A stretch of DNA of 64,000 bases from Glandiceps talaboti (GCF_964340395.1 NC_135558.1:23322064-23386063); one strand, 5' to 3'. Counted from the stretch's first letter, positions 26,641-41,000 are shown. The notes: a model not told the origin generated them from the sequence alone. Translations and numbers: made by a program.

Positions 26641-28329
26641 CAGGAAAAGTGTGTCATGGACTAATAAAAGCAGTGATTAATTTCTTTCACTAAATTATCA
26701 TTTCTGATGCCTTCAATTGATTCTTTTATTTCAATGGTGCACACATTTTTTGGCAATAAGGTTTTACACTTTCAGCGATTGTTGTTTGTGACATAAAGTG
26801 GATAGTTGGTCAAATTTTCTTCAAAGTACCATATATTTCAATATATCCTTACTACATACTCTTATAATTTCATGATTTTCCTGGAACGAATTGTTGTTGA
26901 CACCCAATCCCATAAAAATTGATAAAGGTCAATTTTTGTAACAAGGAACTTGTTAACAAAATAGAGTTCAACATTCTTTTCAAATATTGTGAAATATAAT
27001 ATTGAGATACTGTCGGGAATGTTTGCAATACTGCTGTGTATATCATTTCTTGCCGAATGGTAGCCATAATCCACCATTTGCATAGTAGTTCAAAAACAAA
27101 AAAATATATGGGCACGTCACGCGTCATTGAAGTATCTCTCCCGATATTTGATATGACCTTTCTGTTAGTATGTTATATTTGACCCTGAACTCCATAACCC
27201 AGCTGCAGGAGAAGGAAATTTGAAAATTATAGTTCTCTCAACATGTAACAATAATTGTAATGTTTGAAAGAAACTCTGGCTTTCTCAACAAACAGTGAAA
27301 TTCCTAAGTTAATACAGCCATCATTAAAAAAATATTTGGATAACATGGACAGAGATCAGTATTATATATTAAACAGTCTCTCGTATATGTTAAAGGAAAT
27401 GCCCAGCAGTGCTTTATTTCTCTTTCTTTCTTGCTATTTATCATTTTACTTCTGTAATTCTTTTTCCAAAAGAAGTGCGTGCTCCTCAGTTACAGAAGTT
27501 CGAGCAATATGAAATAATTAACCATTAGAAGTTGTGATAACAGCTGGTTGGCCTTATCCTTTAACAGTCTGTGTTATTATGTTAACAGTCTTATGAATAT
27601 ATTATGATATAAAATGTATAGACTTATTTAACAAACTTGTCTATCTACATTGCTGCAAATATTGTATTTATTGTTTTTAGAGCAAAATGCAACCTAATTA
27701 CGGCCTGTAATAATAATACAGCCTAGGCGTGGTGCATGTTGTATTGTCAAAAATAGTGTTTCATTTTAAGCTGTATATCATTTGCATTATTGTTATTTGT
27801 TCATTTCATTTTTCAACACTTCATTTAAATTGTATGTCTACTTTGCATTGGTCTGTTGCATGTAACAGGTCTTTTGAAATATCTGCTATTTGATTCACTA
27901 GCCAATGCAATGTACAGTACCTTTGTATAACTAGACCAGTTTGAGCCATGTGGAGATTGTATATGACTTATATTGAGATTTCTTAATATCTACCCAAATG
28001 GTGAAAATAGCATAGATGCCATGAAAACAATAACCAAACAGAAACAAGGTTATTATTTGTGGCATATATGCAAATGTCACCTTCCAGATGTCGGTATATA
28101 ATTTGTGAAACCCCATTATAATATGCTGGAAATGGGACAAAAAATGTGACAAGCAGGTAGCATTGCATCATTTGGGTAGTTTGATAATGTAGTAGTAGCA
28201 AATTTGTTTTTCCAAATTATTTTGAATTCTGTAATATTCATTGAACAAAAGTTGAATTATATGTATTACCTGTTCATATAGTTTGTGTTTTATTGCTTGA
28301 ATGATGTGATTCTGACATGGAAATAACCA
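26640..28329. other. Intergenic AT-rich sequence
   Basis: No repeat array, exon with convincing similarity, or RNA gene is recognised. Short open frames are unsupported. Confidence 0.5.
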
Positions 28330-29739
28330 TATGATATTTCTATTTGCCCATCAAACCAAGTATCATTGTTCCTTTCCTGTATGTGATATTTCTATTTCCC
28401 CATCTAACTAAGTACCGTTGTTCCTTTCCTGTATATGATATTTCTATTTCCCCATCTAACCAAGTACCGTTGTTCCTTTCCTGTATGTGATATTTCTATT
28501 TCCCCATCTAACTAAGTACCATTGTTCCTTTCCTGTATATGATATTTCTATTTCCCCATCTAACTAAGTACCATTGTTCCTTTCCTGTATGTGATATTTC
28601 TATTTCCCCATCTAACTAAGTACCGTTGTTCCTTTCCTGCATATGATATTTCTATTTCCCCATCTAACCAAGTACCATTGTTCCTTTCCTGTATATGATA
28701 TTTCTATTTCCCCATCTAACTAAGTACCATTGTTCCTTTCCTGTATGTGATATTTCTATTTCCCCATCAAACTAAGTACCATTGTTCCTTTCCTGTATGT
28801 GATATTTCTATTTCCCCATCTAACCAAGTACCGTTGTTCCTTTCCTGTATATGATATTTCTATTTCCCCATCTAACTAAGTACCGTTGTTCCTTTCCTGT
28901 ATGTGATATTTCTATTTCCCCATCTAACCAAGTACCGTTGTTCCTTTCCTGTATGTGATATTTCTATTTCCCCATCTAACCAAGTACCGTTGTTCCTTTC
29001 CTGTATATGATATTTCTATTTCCCCATCTAACTAAGTACCGTTGTTCCTTTCCTGTATGTGATATTTCTATTTGCCCATCTAACCAAGTACCGTTGTTCC
29101 TTTCCTGTATATGATATTTCTATTTCCCCATCTAACCAAGTACCGTTGTTCCTTTCCTGTATGTGATATTTCTATTTCCCCATCTAACTAAGTACCATTG
29201 TTCCTTTCCTGCATGTGATATTTCTATTTCCCCATCTAACCAAGTACCATTGTTCCTTTCCTGTATGTAATATTTCTATTTCCCCATCAAACCAAGTACC
29301 ATTGTTCCTTTCCTGTATATGATATTTCTATTTCCCCATCTAACCAAGTACCATGGTTCCTTTCCTGTATATGATATTTCTATTTCCCCATCTAACCAAG
29401 TACCATTGTTCCTTTCCTGTATATGATATTTCTATTTCCCCATCTAACCAAGTACCGTTGTTCCTTTCCTGTATATGATATTTCTATTTCCCCATCTAAC
29501 CAAGTACCGTTGTTCCTTTCCTGTATGTGATATTTCTATTTCCCCATCTAACCAAGTACCGTTGTTCCTTTCCTGTATATGATATTTCTATTTCCCCATC
29601 TAACCAAGTACCATTGTTCCTTTCCTGTATATGATATTTCTATTTCCCCATCAAACCAAGTACCATTGTTCCTTTCCTGTATGTGATATTTCTATTTCCC
29701 CATCTAACCAAGTACCATTGTTCCTTTCCTGTATATGAT
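28330..29739. repeat. 52-bp minisatellite array
   Basis: About 27 copies of a unit with GATATTTCTATTTCCCCATC and AAGTACCGTTGTTCCTTTCC. Variation is nearly limited to CTAACC/CTAACT/CAAACC, CCGTTG/CCATTG and TATATG/TATGTG. The + strand is pyrimidine-rich. Confidence 0.97.
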
Positions 29740-29744
29740 ATTTT

Positions 29745-30200
29745 TATTTCATATATCATTGAATCTTTATTCACTTACAAATGTACCTACCCATCCCTGT
29801 TGTTATATTTGTTAATCATTTCACTGTTGCTAAGGGAGTGGTCATGGCCAGTTGCTAAGGGAGTGGTCATGGCCAGTTGTGCTACTATGTTTTGAACAAT
29901 AACTGCAGAAACATTCCCATCAAATTGTACCCCATTCACCCTGTCATTTTTAAGATTTAAGTTTTTGACCATAATTGAGATTTTTAGACTTAATTTGCAT
30001 ATCAATGAAGGGATCATAATGTTATAAATAATTCTGAATGTAAACACCCCAAAGAACACTCCCTCCAAATATCAGTCCCATCTGCTCAGTACTTTTTGAA
30101 TGATAGATTTTAACCAAAAAGTCACATGTTTAGACCTAATCTGAATATCACTGAAGGGATCATCATGTCATTAACAATTCTTAGGGACTGGTCAGTTTGG
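29745..30200 (-). repeat. Family A fragment
   Basis: Contains reverse-orientation modules with TTGCTAAGGGAGTGGTCATG (duplicated directly) and TTAATTTGCATATCAATGAAG. Confidence 0.65.
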
Positions 30201-30506
30201 GGGGTTGATTCTTAAATCAGGCCGGCAAAAACCCACTGACCCCCCTATCTGTAAAACCAATTTTGTCACAAGTCAGAAAATAATTTCCATAAGACAGCAC
30301 CAACATGTAAAAACTATTAAAGCAACTACATAAGTTTGAAATGTTTTTGAAATATAGTTTGATAGCATCTTGACAGGGGGGGGGGGGGAGGGGATCCCCC
30401 CTGAGAAGCCCTGGAGGTTTTTTATTCTGAAAAGTAAATTTTGAGACTATTCAGACCCTTTCAGACAATAATTTCCAACAAAATTAAGAAACTACATAGG
30501 GTTGAA

Positions 30507-31076
30507 ATATTTTTAGTCCTCGCCGGACGAAGTCCGGGACGAGGACTTATGGATTGGGTTCCGTCTGTCCGTCCGTCCGTCCACAGCTGTTTCTTGGAGA
30601 TGACTGGACAGATTTTTTTCAAACTTGGTACAGGGGCAACATACAATGTCATACATATGCACGTCTATTTGTTTCATGATACGATCCAATATGGCCGCCT
30701 GGCAGCCATTTTGTTTGCGATTTTTCTATGTCCAAAGCCATAACTCAGACTTACTTGAACAGATCTCATTCAAAGTTGGCATTAGGACAGTGTTCTATGA
30801 CATACATGTGCATATCCATTTGTTGTCATGATACGATCCAAAATGGCCGCCTAGCAGCCATTTTGTTTGTAAATTTTCCATGTCCAAAGCCATAACTCAG
30901 ACATGCTTGAACAGATCTCATTCAAAGTTGGTATTAGGACAGTGTTCTAAAACTTCTATGACATACATGTGCATATTCATTGTTGTTGTGATGCAATCCA
31001 ATATGGCTGCCTGGCAGCCATTTTGTTTGCGATTTTTCTATGTCCAAAGCCATAACTCAGACATGCTTGAACAGAT
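30507..31076 (+). repeat. Dispersed repeat family B copy
   Basis: Head with GCCGGACGAAGTCCGGGACG and (GTCC)n, then three modules as in the 22316 copy. The 47-bp array starts exactly at its last module. Confidence 0.8.
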
Positions 31077-31661
31077 CAAGCCCTTCCCTCATTACTGTGT
31101 AACAGCGCCACAAGTCCATTCCAAGCCCTTCCCTCATTACTGTCTGTAACAACGCCACGAGTCCATTCCAAGCCCTTCCCTCATTACTGTCTGTAACAAC
31201 GCCACAAGTCCATTCCAAGCCCTTCCCTCATTACTGTCTGTAACAACGCCACAAGTACATTCCAAGCCCTTCCCTCATTACTGTCTGTAACAACGCCACC
31301 AGTCCATTCCAAGCCCTTCCCCCATTACTATCTGTAACAACGCCACCAGTCCATTCCAAGCCCTTCCCTCATTACTGTCTGTAACAACGCCACAAGTACA
31401 TTCCAAGCCCTTCCCTCAATAATGTCTGTAACAACGCCACAAGTACATTCCAAGCCCTTCCCCCCATTACTGTCTGTAACAACGCCACCAGTCCATTCCA
31501 AGCCCTTCCCTCATTACTGTGTGTAACAGCGCCACGAGTCCATTCCAAGCCCTTCCCTCATTACTGTCTGTAACAACACCACGAGTCCATTCCAAGCCCT
31601 TCCCTCATTACTGTCTGTAACAACACCACGAGTCCATTCCAAGCCCTTCCCTCATTACTGT
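31077..31661. repeat. 47-bp minisatellite array
   Basis: About 12 copies of CAAGCCCTTCCCTCATTACT plus GTCTGTAACAACGCCACAAG and TCCATTC. It begins right where the family B element ends (CTTGAACAGAT). Confidence 0.96.
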
Positions 31662-32030
31662 TGGTCATAGCACCACCACTCCATTTATCATTTATCATTG
31701 TATGATCTTACATCTCAAAGGGAGCAATGAAGGTTACTCCTATAAAATCATACATACAACCACTATATCACTGAAATAAGTTTATTTCTTTTTTCATCAT
31801 TGTATATGCTTTGGAAGACGCTGCAGGCATACAAATGTGCAATAAATCTTAATTCACAATTCATATACATGCAGTGAACTGTTCAATGAAAAATTTATGA
31901 TTATTACATCACATTGAAGAGATAATAAATAAAGTGAATGATAAAATATGACTTATATAAGAAAATGTGTAAAAATATAAGCCAGACAAAATGAGTGAGG
32001 AAAAATACCGCCAATAGCGTTGTAGCACTT
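31662..32030. other. Intergenic AT-rich sequence
   Basis: Nothing is recognised. Confidence 0.5.
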
Positions 32031-33015
32031 TACAGTTTTTTAAAAATGTTTATCCATATGATAGTCCATGCTAACAATAGGTGTTCATTTGCTGAATGAC
32101 TATCCAGTTGCCTATCCAACCATGTTGCTATCTTTGCAATATACGCAATCATTTGGCTATTGCTATGGGTGTGGTCATGTTGCTAGATATATTTGCATAC
32201 ATTTTTTTGTTTTTGTTCACTTGTGTATGAATTCCTGATATTATCTTTGCAATTTACGTGATCTTTTGGCTGTTGCTATGGGTGTGGTCTTGTTGCTAGG
32301 CACATTTGCATAGACTTTTTGAATATTTATTCATGTCTTTCAATTCCTGTTATCTTTGCAATATACGTGATTATTTGGGTGTTGCTATGGGGGCGTGGTC
32401 TTGTTGCTAGGCAAATTTACATAGATTTTTTGAATGTTTGTTCAAGTGTCTATTAATCCCTGTTATCTTTGAGGAATACACAACCGTTTGGCTGTTGCTA
32501 TGGACGTGGTCATGGTTGCTAGGGATATTTGCATACATTTTTTGAATGTTTACTCGCCTTCCAGATGATGTTGTTATTTGAGCAAAATATACTGCCATTC
32601 GGCGTGGTCATGGTTTGCATATTACTGATCAGATCATTATATGCTTAATACATCTATACACCCACAGATGTATCCTTGTTAAATTTCAGCCCAATCTGCT
32701 GAGTAGTTTTGGAATTATAGGTTTTTGACCAAAAAGACACATTTTAGCCCTAATTTGCATATTACTAAGGGAATCATCATGTCATGAACAAATCTTAATT
32801 TACTCACATCTAAGAATGTTCCCATCAAATTCCATGCCAATCTGCCATGTAGGTTCTGGAGTTTAAGTCTTTTGGCCAAAAATCACAATTTTGACCCAAA
32901 ATCCACATCTCTGATGCAATCATTTTCATTTGAACAATATCCCAACTAGACACCAGAAGTAACATGACCACCAAATATCAAAGCAATCGGTCCAGCAGTT
33001 TTTGACTTTGAGTTG

Positions 33016-33055
<40 letters not shown>

Positions 33056-33112
33056 GACAGACAGACAGACAGACATTGCCATGCCTATAGCACTACTGAA
33101 CCTTCAACCTTC
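32030..33112 (-). repeat. Dispersed repeat family A copy, reverse orientation
   Basis: Runs from CCGCCAATAGCGTTGTAGCA through modules with TTTGGCTATTGCTATGGGTG to the (AC)n/(AGAC)n tract at 33019-33075 and TGCCATGCCTATAGCACTAC, the reverse of the 6950-8853 copy. Confidence 0.8.
33019..33075. repeat. (AC)n(AGAC)n microsatellite
   Basis: About 16 AC followed by six AGAC repeats, at the head of the reverse family A element. Confidence 0.95.
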
Positions 33113-34985
33113 AGTTCAGTTTCGCAAACCAGAATTATTATTTCTACCACTACATTTCAAAATAAAACTCTTGGCATCTTACGGTTGTCAAAGCCATATC
33201 TCACGTATACGTAATACATATTCATAAGCAATGACATCATGATAATCTGACCAATCAAAGTCCATCTCTCAAAGAATGCGCTTCAGATAACAACAATGGC
33301 TGGCCTCATGTTATGGCATGGCAAACGACAGGGTACTCACACATACAACTTTCCCAAAAGAAGTCCTAAAAACTATAATTGGGGAGTACAACAGAAATGA
33401 TGGACTTTCACATGACGCTGCAGTAAAAGAGGCCGTGGTTAGCACCCGGGGGTTAGCGACGATGTTCAATTAACTGAGTCCAACACAGCTAGCTAGCATG
33501 AACAGCAAACGTTGTACAGATGCATGCACTGAGTGAATGTGAACGGGCGATTCAAAAGACCCGAGTAAAAGTTACTAGTTTCATTTAAATCTACTAGGAT
33601 AACCAATATTTGACAGGGTTAAAGAGTGTAAAGTATGAACGGGGAAAGATTTGTTGAACATGTAAAACATTAAGGGATCATAAACAGGTACTGTACAGAG
33701 TACGGGTGATGAATGCAGTCATTCCGGCATTCTTAACTTGTGCGCCCGAAGACACAGTGCTAAAAGGTCGTACTTAATTAGTGGTCAGCCCAGGTTCAGT
33801 TCCTTGTAAAATCAAAGAGTATGGTAAACAACACTTCAATAACTACAAGTTGTGAATGGAATTAAGATTATCTCAAGTGAACTCGCTTGAATCAGCCAAT
33901 CTTGGCTTGTTGTAACCATGGCTCTAATAATATTGAGATAATCCACATTGTAACCTACTTCAGTACTTGCTACAAACTCACGATTGTATCAGATGCCCGG
34001 TCTGACGGTACAACAAATCCATGCTCTCACAAACCCTGCTTGACACTTCGAGGCAAGATTTATTGATCATTATGTTATGTTCATACATGTATCAATCCAA
34101 TCTTGTTTGTAGGATGGCAAAAATAAAATTTCAGCAACAAGAACCCAACTTGACCAAGTCAGTTTTCAGTGTATGTACTAGTCTCTTGCCAAGGCATTGT
34201 ATATCATGTGGTATGTAAGGGGCAATCTGATTGGTTCTAGTGTTTACATACAAAGCGAATAAATTAGCTATGCCATAAATACCGATATAGTACATGAATG
34301 CATCCACAGCCTGTGGGAGGCTCGTTAAGAACAGTGCCGCAGGATGTGGTTTGCAACGATGGTTCAGTTGTGCTAAAAATCAATTAACATTTAAACATGG
34401 CATATATAAACTCTTATGGTAAATTGTATCATGGTTACCATGGTTACCACTAACACATGATATTCATGGAACCAAACATTTCCTCATTTAGAACTAGAAG
34501 CAACCTAATTTTTGACTATACGAAGTATCACATATAAATTAAACTTATGTACACTTCCAAATCATATATTATTGTGGTTGCTATGGATAACAAGGGTCTA
34601 CTGCTTTCTACTGATCTGTCTACCAATTTCCTCACTTACACATTTACTCCTGTAACTACAGATATTGAAGACATCTTCCCTCCTCAGCAGTTGTGGGCCA
34701 TCAGTGTTCATTAATCAATTAATTAATTGACACCTTAGAAACATGATGCTAGCTGTGTATTGTCCTTTGCCAACAGTTATCAGCTCAACATGGTCACAGT
34801 TTATTATCAGAAGCAATGTCCTCTGTTTATAGCTATTTAACAACATTATTTAGAATTAGGAAACCAACCGTTACAAGTTGAATAATTTCATAATTGTGCT
34901 ACACTATGTTGTTGTGAATTACAAGGTGTATGAAATGGATTTCTCCATTTCTGTCACATTCTGAACAACTTTTTGTCAATGATAT
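33113..34985. other. Intergenic unique sequence
   Basis: No gene recognised. GC content is slightly higher around 33400-33560 (TTAGCACCCGGGGGTTAGC). It is unlike the flanking repeats and has no visible coding support. Confidence 0.5.
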
Positions 34986-35890
34986 AGTCCCTAACATGTC
35001 AACTTAGTAATTCATATTCAGAATTTTTTTATGACAAGTACGGCAGCCAAAACAATCAGTCATTATCGTGAAGGTCATGAAACAAAGTGCTGATCATATA
35101 TTCAATATTTTATGTTGACATCTGTGCCAGGTTTGGTTGAAATGGGCTCATGCACATCAGAGATATACATGTGCACTCTGATGATTTTTGGCTATTTGAC
35201 TTGAAGATAGATGTTGTGGGTCAGAGGTCAATGTCTCATTTGAAAGCCCAATATAAACAACATGGTTTAGACACTAAAATGAGGTCTCTATTAAGTATAA
35301 TATTCCTACATTCGTACACAAAATGTGAATTTTATTTTTAATGATAACTATGACTGCCATTCAACCATTATATTCAAGGTCATGCAAAAAGTACTGTGCA
35401 TATGTGGACTATTGTTTCTGATATTTATGCCAGGTTTGGTTGAAATCTAAGGAGTGTGCATACCCAATTTAAACTTTTTTTGAGCAATTTGACCTTGAAA
35501 ATAGAGGTTAAGGTGAAAATCTCATCAGAAAGCCTATTACAGATAACATTGGTCTGGATACTTAAATGAGGTCACTCTTTATTAATCTTCCATAGTTAGT
35601 GAGCAAAATGTGAAGTGCTATGATGCTTTATGCCTATTTGAACTTGATGATGAGGGTCAAGGTCAAGGCACTATTAGAAAGCTTGGTATTGACAGCACTG
35701 GTGTAAACACATGAAGTAACTCTCTATCTATTAATGTTTGCAGTGTTCATGGGCAAAATGTAAATATTTTTGACAAACATGGCCACCATTTGACTATTAT
35801 GAAGGTCATGAAACAAAGTGACGTGCATTTGCAGACTATCACCTGACATTTCATGAAGGTTGGTTGAAATTGGTCGATGTAAATTTGAGA
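34985..35890 (+). repeat. Family B-related modules with GACCTTGA motifs
   Basis: Three diverged modules of about 280 bp. They contain AAGGTCATG(A/C)A, GTGCCAGGTTTGGTTGAAAT and a TTGA(C/A)CTTGA motif, with an AATGAGGTC(T/A)CT motif in the first two. Diverged tandem copies, non-coding. Confidence 0.6.
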
Positions 35891-35892
35891 TC

Positions 35893-36362
35893 AATCTGAG
35901 TACAATCTGGTGTATTGTACACACAGTGATTTCTCTTTGGCTGTTACGTTTACTGTCATTTGTTCTTTTGTAACACTCATCACATAAAACTGACACAACA
36001 TCATAGGCGTTCCCGTACCAAATCTTGTACTTATGTGTAGCCAACCAGAATCCATCTTACAATAACACTCAATGTTCGAAATTGAAAGAAAGATAAAGAA
36101 CAAATAATAACGGTAACATCATTATCTGTGCTCTGTGCTCATGCTCTTTTCTGTGAAGTTCTGTACCCGTATGTTTTGGCGTATTACAAGTTTTCCTTGG
36201 TTGAGAGAATTCACTCCACTCTTGTGTGGCTCAGGAAAACCAATAGTACTATGTCAGATGTATGTAACAAGCACTCACAAAAGAACAAACGACAGTAAAC
36301 GTAACAGCCAAAAAGAAATCACGACATGTACACTACATTGGATTATAATCAGACTGGGTTGA
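35893..36362. repeat. Large imperfect inverted repeat (foldback)
   Basis: The left arm (about 35893-36020) and the reverse complement of the right arm (about 36226-36362) share AGTGATTTCTCTTTGGCTGT / CGTGATTTCTTTTTGGCTGT and TACGTTTACTGTC.TTTGTTC. The spacer is about 200 bp. It could be a foldback element or two opposed copies of one repeat. Confidence 0.75.
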
Positions 36363-37434
36363 GATACATGTGGATGTGCACAGATACACATATACAAGGA
36401 CAAATGGAACTCAATGTAATAGCCACCCTGAACTTTGTTTGTTGGGGGGCTAAAACACAAATCAACTAGGTACCAATATTGAACGTTAACAATCAATTAT
36501 CAGTTATGGTGTTTTACACCCATTAAAATACAATAATGAATTACTATGCCACTTTCAACTATTCCACTTTGAGTTGCAAACTTTAAACATTTTACAACTT
36601 GACATTTGAAGTTATCATTCTGCAATTTCAAACAATTACTCATCTTATAAAGTAAAACAGTTAAAGTAATTGTATGTATATATATACAAACAAGACTATA
36701 AGGCTTGTAAAGTAGGATTCATTGCCACAAAATAATTTTCAACTTTATGGACCTTCATTTTGGTAAAATCCAGCTAAAGGGAGGATTGCACAAGCTCAAC
36801 AAATGAACACTGTTTATTTGGATCAAAACCCCTTCCCTTTAAATGAACATTCACAAGTGTGTCATCACACCTTCCCTTTAAATGAACATTCACAAGTGTG
36901 TCATCACATCTTCATATATGTACAAATGTAAAATATGATAAAAACTGTAGTGGTCACAGCACTACAATCAAAGTAATGTAAAAAACATAACAAGACATTA
37001 AAATACTATCAGAAACCACCATATCTCACATTAGAAGTAAATTTTTATCAACTTTAATATCAACATCAGTAAATGCAAAAGCTGTTATCACTGAACGAGT
37101 GAAAGTTTTCAGTCAAAACTTGGTTAAAAGTTTGAAAATGAAGTTCCTCCCCTAATAAACTAAGTTCACTCATTGAGATTGTGTGACATTGTGCAATTAT
37201 CCCTAATGTTTTATTGTAAGGTTAGTCCACTCTGTTAGCAATAGGGGTTTTGGTGTTTCAATTCTCTCAACCCCTACTGTACCTTCATTTTGGTACAATG
37301 CACAGAATTTTTATTTGGGATTATCCAGTATTTTAAGTGGTAGGGGTGATGAGGTGTTAGTATAATATGCTTGATGACCTTTGACCTTGTGTTGAAATCA
37401 CCAAAAACCTGAAAGAAGGTTTGACATTTCTTGT
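36363..37434 (-). other. Probable 3' UTR and downstream region of the RALGDS-like gene
   Basis: Sequence downstream of the stop codon on the - strand. AATAAA occurs on the - strand at 37310-37315, 120 bp past the stop, and again at 36813-36818. A 39-bp segment (CCTTCCCTTTAAATGAACAT) is directly duplicated near 36831/36870. Confidence 0.5.
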
Positions 37435-37586
37435 CTATCTTGACAAACTAAGTCGGTTTTTCTTCTTCATAACTGGCCGACTTTCACTTGCTGATAATGT
37501 TGACTTTCTTCTTAGTATGAATTTGAGGTCTGGCACAGCCTGATTCATTGCATAGAAAACATTGGATCTGTCTGGAATCTGTAACT
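37435..37586 (-). CDS. RALGDS: RALGDS/RGL family last exon, end of RA domain, stop
   Basis: After acceptor CGCACAG the exon completes a Glu codon and reads ELQIPDRSNVFYAMNQAVPD, then LKFILRRKSTLSASES, ending SLSR and TAG at 37435-37437. Human RalGDS has [20 protein letters not shown] followed by FVLKKR, so this is the last beta strand of the Ras-association domain. The basic Ser-rich tail is typical of the family. The exon is 152 bp (2 + 50 codons). RalGEFs link active Ras to Ral by exchanging GDP for GTP on RalA/RalB at membranes. Confidence 0.95.
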
Positions 37587-37882
37587 CTGTGCGTGGAAAC
37601 AAAAATTGGGAGTTTTAATCAGATTGAGCATATACTGAATCATGGAAATTTTACTGCACTCTGAAAGTCAGTCAACTCAAGTATATTAGGAATTTTACTA
37701 AATTCTGAAAATCACTCGACAAAAGTATCTTAAGTATTTTACTGTATTCTGAAAGTCAGTCAAATACAGTATCTTAGGAATGTCAACATTACTCTAACCC
37801 ATTCTTTCAGTTCTACAAGGTTGCTAAAATATGGACAGAACCACTTTCCATTCAAATATTGCTGAATTCCCAATTACAGAGA

Positions 37883-37884
37883 AA

Positions 37885-37915
<31 letters not shown>

Positions 37916-37917
37916 AT
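37883..37917. repeat. (AAAT)n microsatellite
   Basis: About eight TAAA tetranucleotides, intronic, 7 bp from the donor of the next exon upstream in the transcript. Confidence 0.95.
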
Positions 37918-37923
37918 TCTTAC

Positions 37924-38038
37924 CTGTCCCATCCGGAAGGACTTGAAGCAATGAATACTGATCAACATACTTGTCTTGAATACAATGTTTACATAACGCT
38001 GTTACTATGACAGCAGTTGTATGCTCCTCATGACTTAG
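37924..38038 (-). CDS. RALGDS: RALGDS/RGL family exon, middle of RA domain
   Basis: 115-bp exon, acceptor CATTTAG, donor GTAAGA, starting in phase 0. It encodes LSHEEHTTAVIVTALCKHCI and QDKYVDQYSLLQVLPDGT. The family pattern is PAVIRKAMDKHNLEEEEPED then YELLQILSDD, the alpha-1 helix and following strand of the RA domain. The Lys in CKHC falls where human RalGDS has the Ras-contacting Lys52 (as recalled for the RalGDS-Ras complex). The exon ends one base into the Glu codon completed by the last exon. The 55-bp minisatellite ends 29 bp upstream of the acceptor. Confidence 0.93.
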
Positions 38039-38066
38039 CTAAATGAATGAAAGATGGGAATAAGTT

Positions 38067-41000
38067 AACCTGTATATAAATAGATATATACAACAATTGA
38101 GTACAGGACTGGTTTGATATAAACCTGTATATAAATAGATATATACAACAATTGAGTACAGGTCTGGTTTGATATAAACCTGTATATAAATAGATATATA
38201 CAACAATTGAGTACAGGACTGGTTTGATATAAACCTGTATATAAATAGATATACTATACAACAATTGAGTACAGGTCTGGTTTGATATAAACCTGTATAT
38301 AAATAGATATATACAACAATTGAGTACAGGACTGGTTTGATATAAACCTGTATATAAATAGATATATACAACAATTGAGTACAGGACTAGTTTGATATAA
38401 ACCTGTATATAAATAGATATATACAACAATTGAGTACAGGACTGGTTTGATATAAACCTGTATATAAATAGATATATACAACAATTGAGTACAGGTCTGG
38501 TTTGATATAAACCTGTATATAAATAGATATATACAACAATTGAGTACAGGACTGGTTTGATATAAACCTGTATATAAATAGATATATACAACAATTGAGT
38601 ACGGGACTGGTTTGATATAAACCTGTATATAAATAGATATATACAACAATTGAGTACAGGACTGGTTTGATATAAACCTGTATATAAATAGATATATACA
38701 ACAATTGAGTACAGGACTGGTTTGATATAAACCTGTATATAAATAGATATATACAACAATTGAGTACAGGACTGGTTTGATATAAACCTGTATATAAATA
38801 GATATATACAACAATTGAGTACAGGACTGGTTTGATATAAACCTGTATATAAATAGATATATACAACAATTGAGTACAGGTCTGGTTTGATATAAACCTG
38901 TATATAAATAGATATATACAACAATTGAGTACAGGTCTGGTTTGATATAAACCTGTATATAAATAGATATATACAACAATTGAGTACAGGACTGGTTTGA
39001 TATAAACCTGTATATAAATAGATATATACAACAATTGAGTACAGGACTGGTTTGATATAAACCTGTATATAAATAGATATATACAACAATTGAGTACAGG
39101 TCTGGTTTGATATAAACCTGTATATAAATAGATATATACAACAATTGAGTACAGGACTGGTTTGATATAAACCTGTATATAAATAGATATATACAACAAT
39201 TGAGTACAGGACTGGTTTGATATAAACCTGTATATAAATAGATATATACAACAATTGAGTACAGGTCTGGTTTGATATAAACCTGTATATAAATAGATAT
39301 ATACAACAATTGAGTACAGGACTGGTTTGATATAAACCTGTATATAAATAGATATATACAACAATTGAGTACAGGACTGGTTTGATATAAACCTGTATAT
39401 AAATAGATATATACAACAATTGAGTACAGGACTGGTTTGATATAAACCTGTATATAAATAGATATATACAACAATTGAGTACGGGACTAGTTTGATATAA
39501 ACCTGTATATAAATAGATATATACAACAATTGAGTACAGGACTGGTTTGATATAAACCTGTATATAAATAGATATATACAACAATTGAGTACAGGACTGG
39601 TTTGATATAAACCTGTATATAAATAGATATATACAACAATTGAGTACAGGACTGGTTTGATATAAACCTGTATATAAATAGATATATACAACAATTGAGT
39701 ACAGGACTGGTTTGATATAAACCTGTATATAAATAGATATATACAACAATTGAGTACAGGTCTGGTTTGATATAAACCTGTATATAAATAGATATATACA
39801 ACAATTGAGTACAGGTCTGGTTTGATATAAACCTGTATATAAATAGATATATACAACAATTGAGTACAGGACTAGTTTGATATAAACCTGTATATAAATA
39901 GATATATACAACAATTGAGTACAGGACTGGTTTGATATAAACCTGTATATAAATAGATATATACAACAATTGAGTACAGGACTGGTTTGATATAAACCTG
40001 TATATAAATAGATATATACAACAATTGAGTACAGGTCTGGTTTGATATAAACCTGTATATAAATAGATATATACAACAATTGAGTACAGGTCTGGTTTGA
40101 TATAAACCTGTATATAAATAGATATATACAACAATTGAGTACAGGACTAGTTTGATATAAACCTGTATATAAATAGATATATACAACAATTGAGTACGGG
40201 ACTGGTTTGATATAAACCTGTATATAAATAGATATATACAACAATTGAGTACAGGACTGGTTTGATATAAACCTGTATATAAATAGATATATACAACAAT
40301 TGAGTACAGGTCTGGTTTGATATAAACCTGTATATAAATAGATATATACAACAATTGAGTACAGGACTGGTTTGATATAAACCTGTATATAAATAGATAT
40401 ATACAACAATTGAGTACAGGACTGGTTTGATATAAACCTGTATATAAATAGATATATACAACAATTGAGTACAGGACTGGTTTGATATAAACCTGTATAT
40501 AAATAGATATATACAACAATTGAGTACAGGTCTGGTTTGATATAAACCTGTATATAAATAGATATATACAACAATTGAGTACAGGACTGGTTTGATATAA
40601 ACCTGTATATAAATAGATATATACAACAATTGAGTACAGGACTGGTTTGATATAAACCTGTATATAAATAGATATATACAACAATTGAGTACAGGACTGG
40701 TTTGATATAAACCTGTATATAAATAGATATATACAACAATTGAGTACAGGACTGGTTTGATATAAACCTGTATATAAATAGATATATACAACAATTGAGT
40801 ACAGGTCTGGTTTGATATAAACCTGTATATAAATAGATATATACAACAATTGAGTACGGGACTGGTTTGATATAAACCTGTATATAAATAGATATATACA
40901 ACAATTGAGTACGGGACTGGTTTGATATAAACCTGTATATAAATAGATATATACAACAATTGAGTACAGGTCTGGTTTGATATAAACCTGTATATAAATA

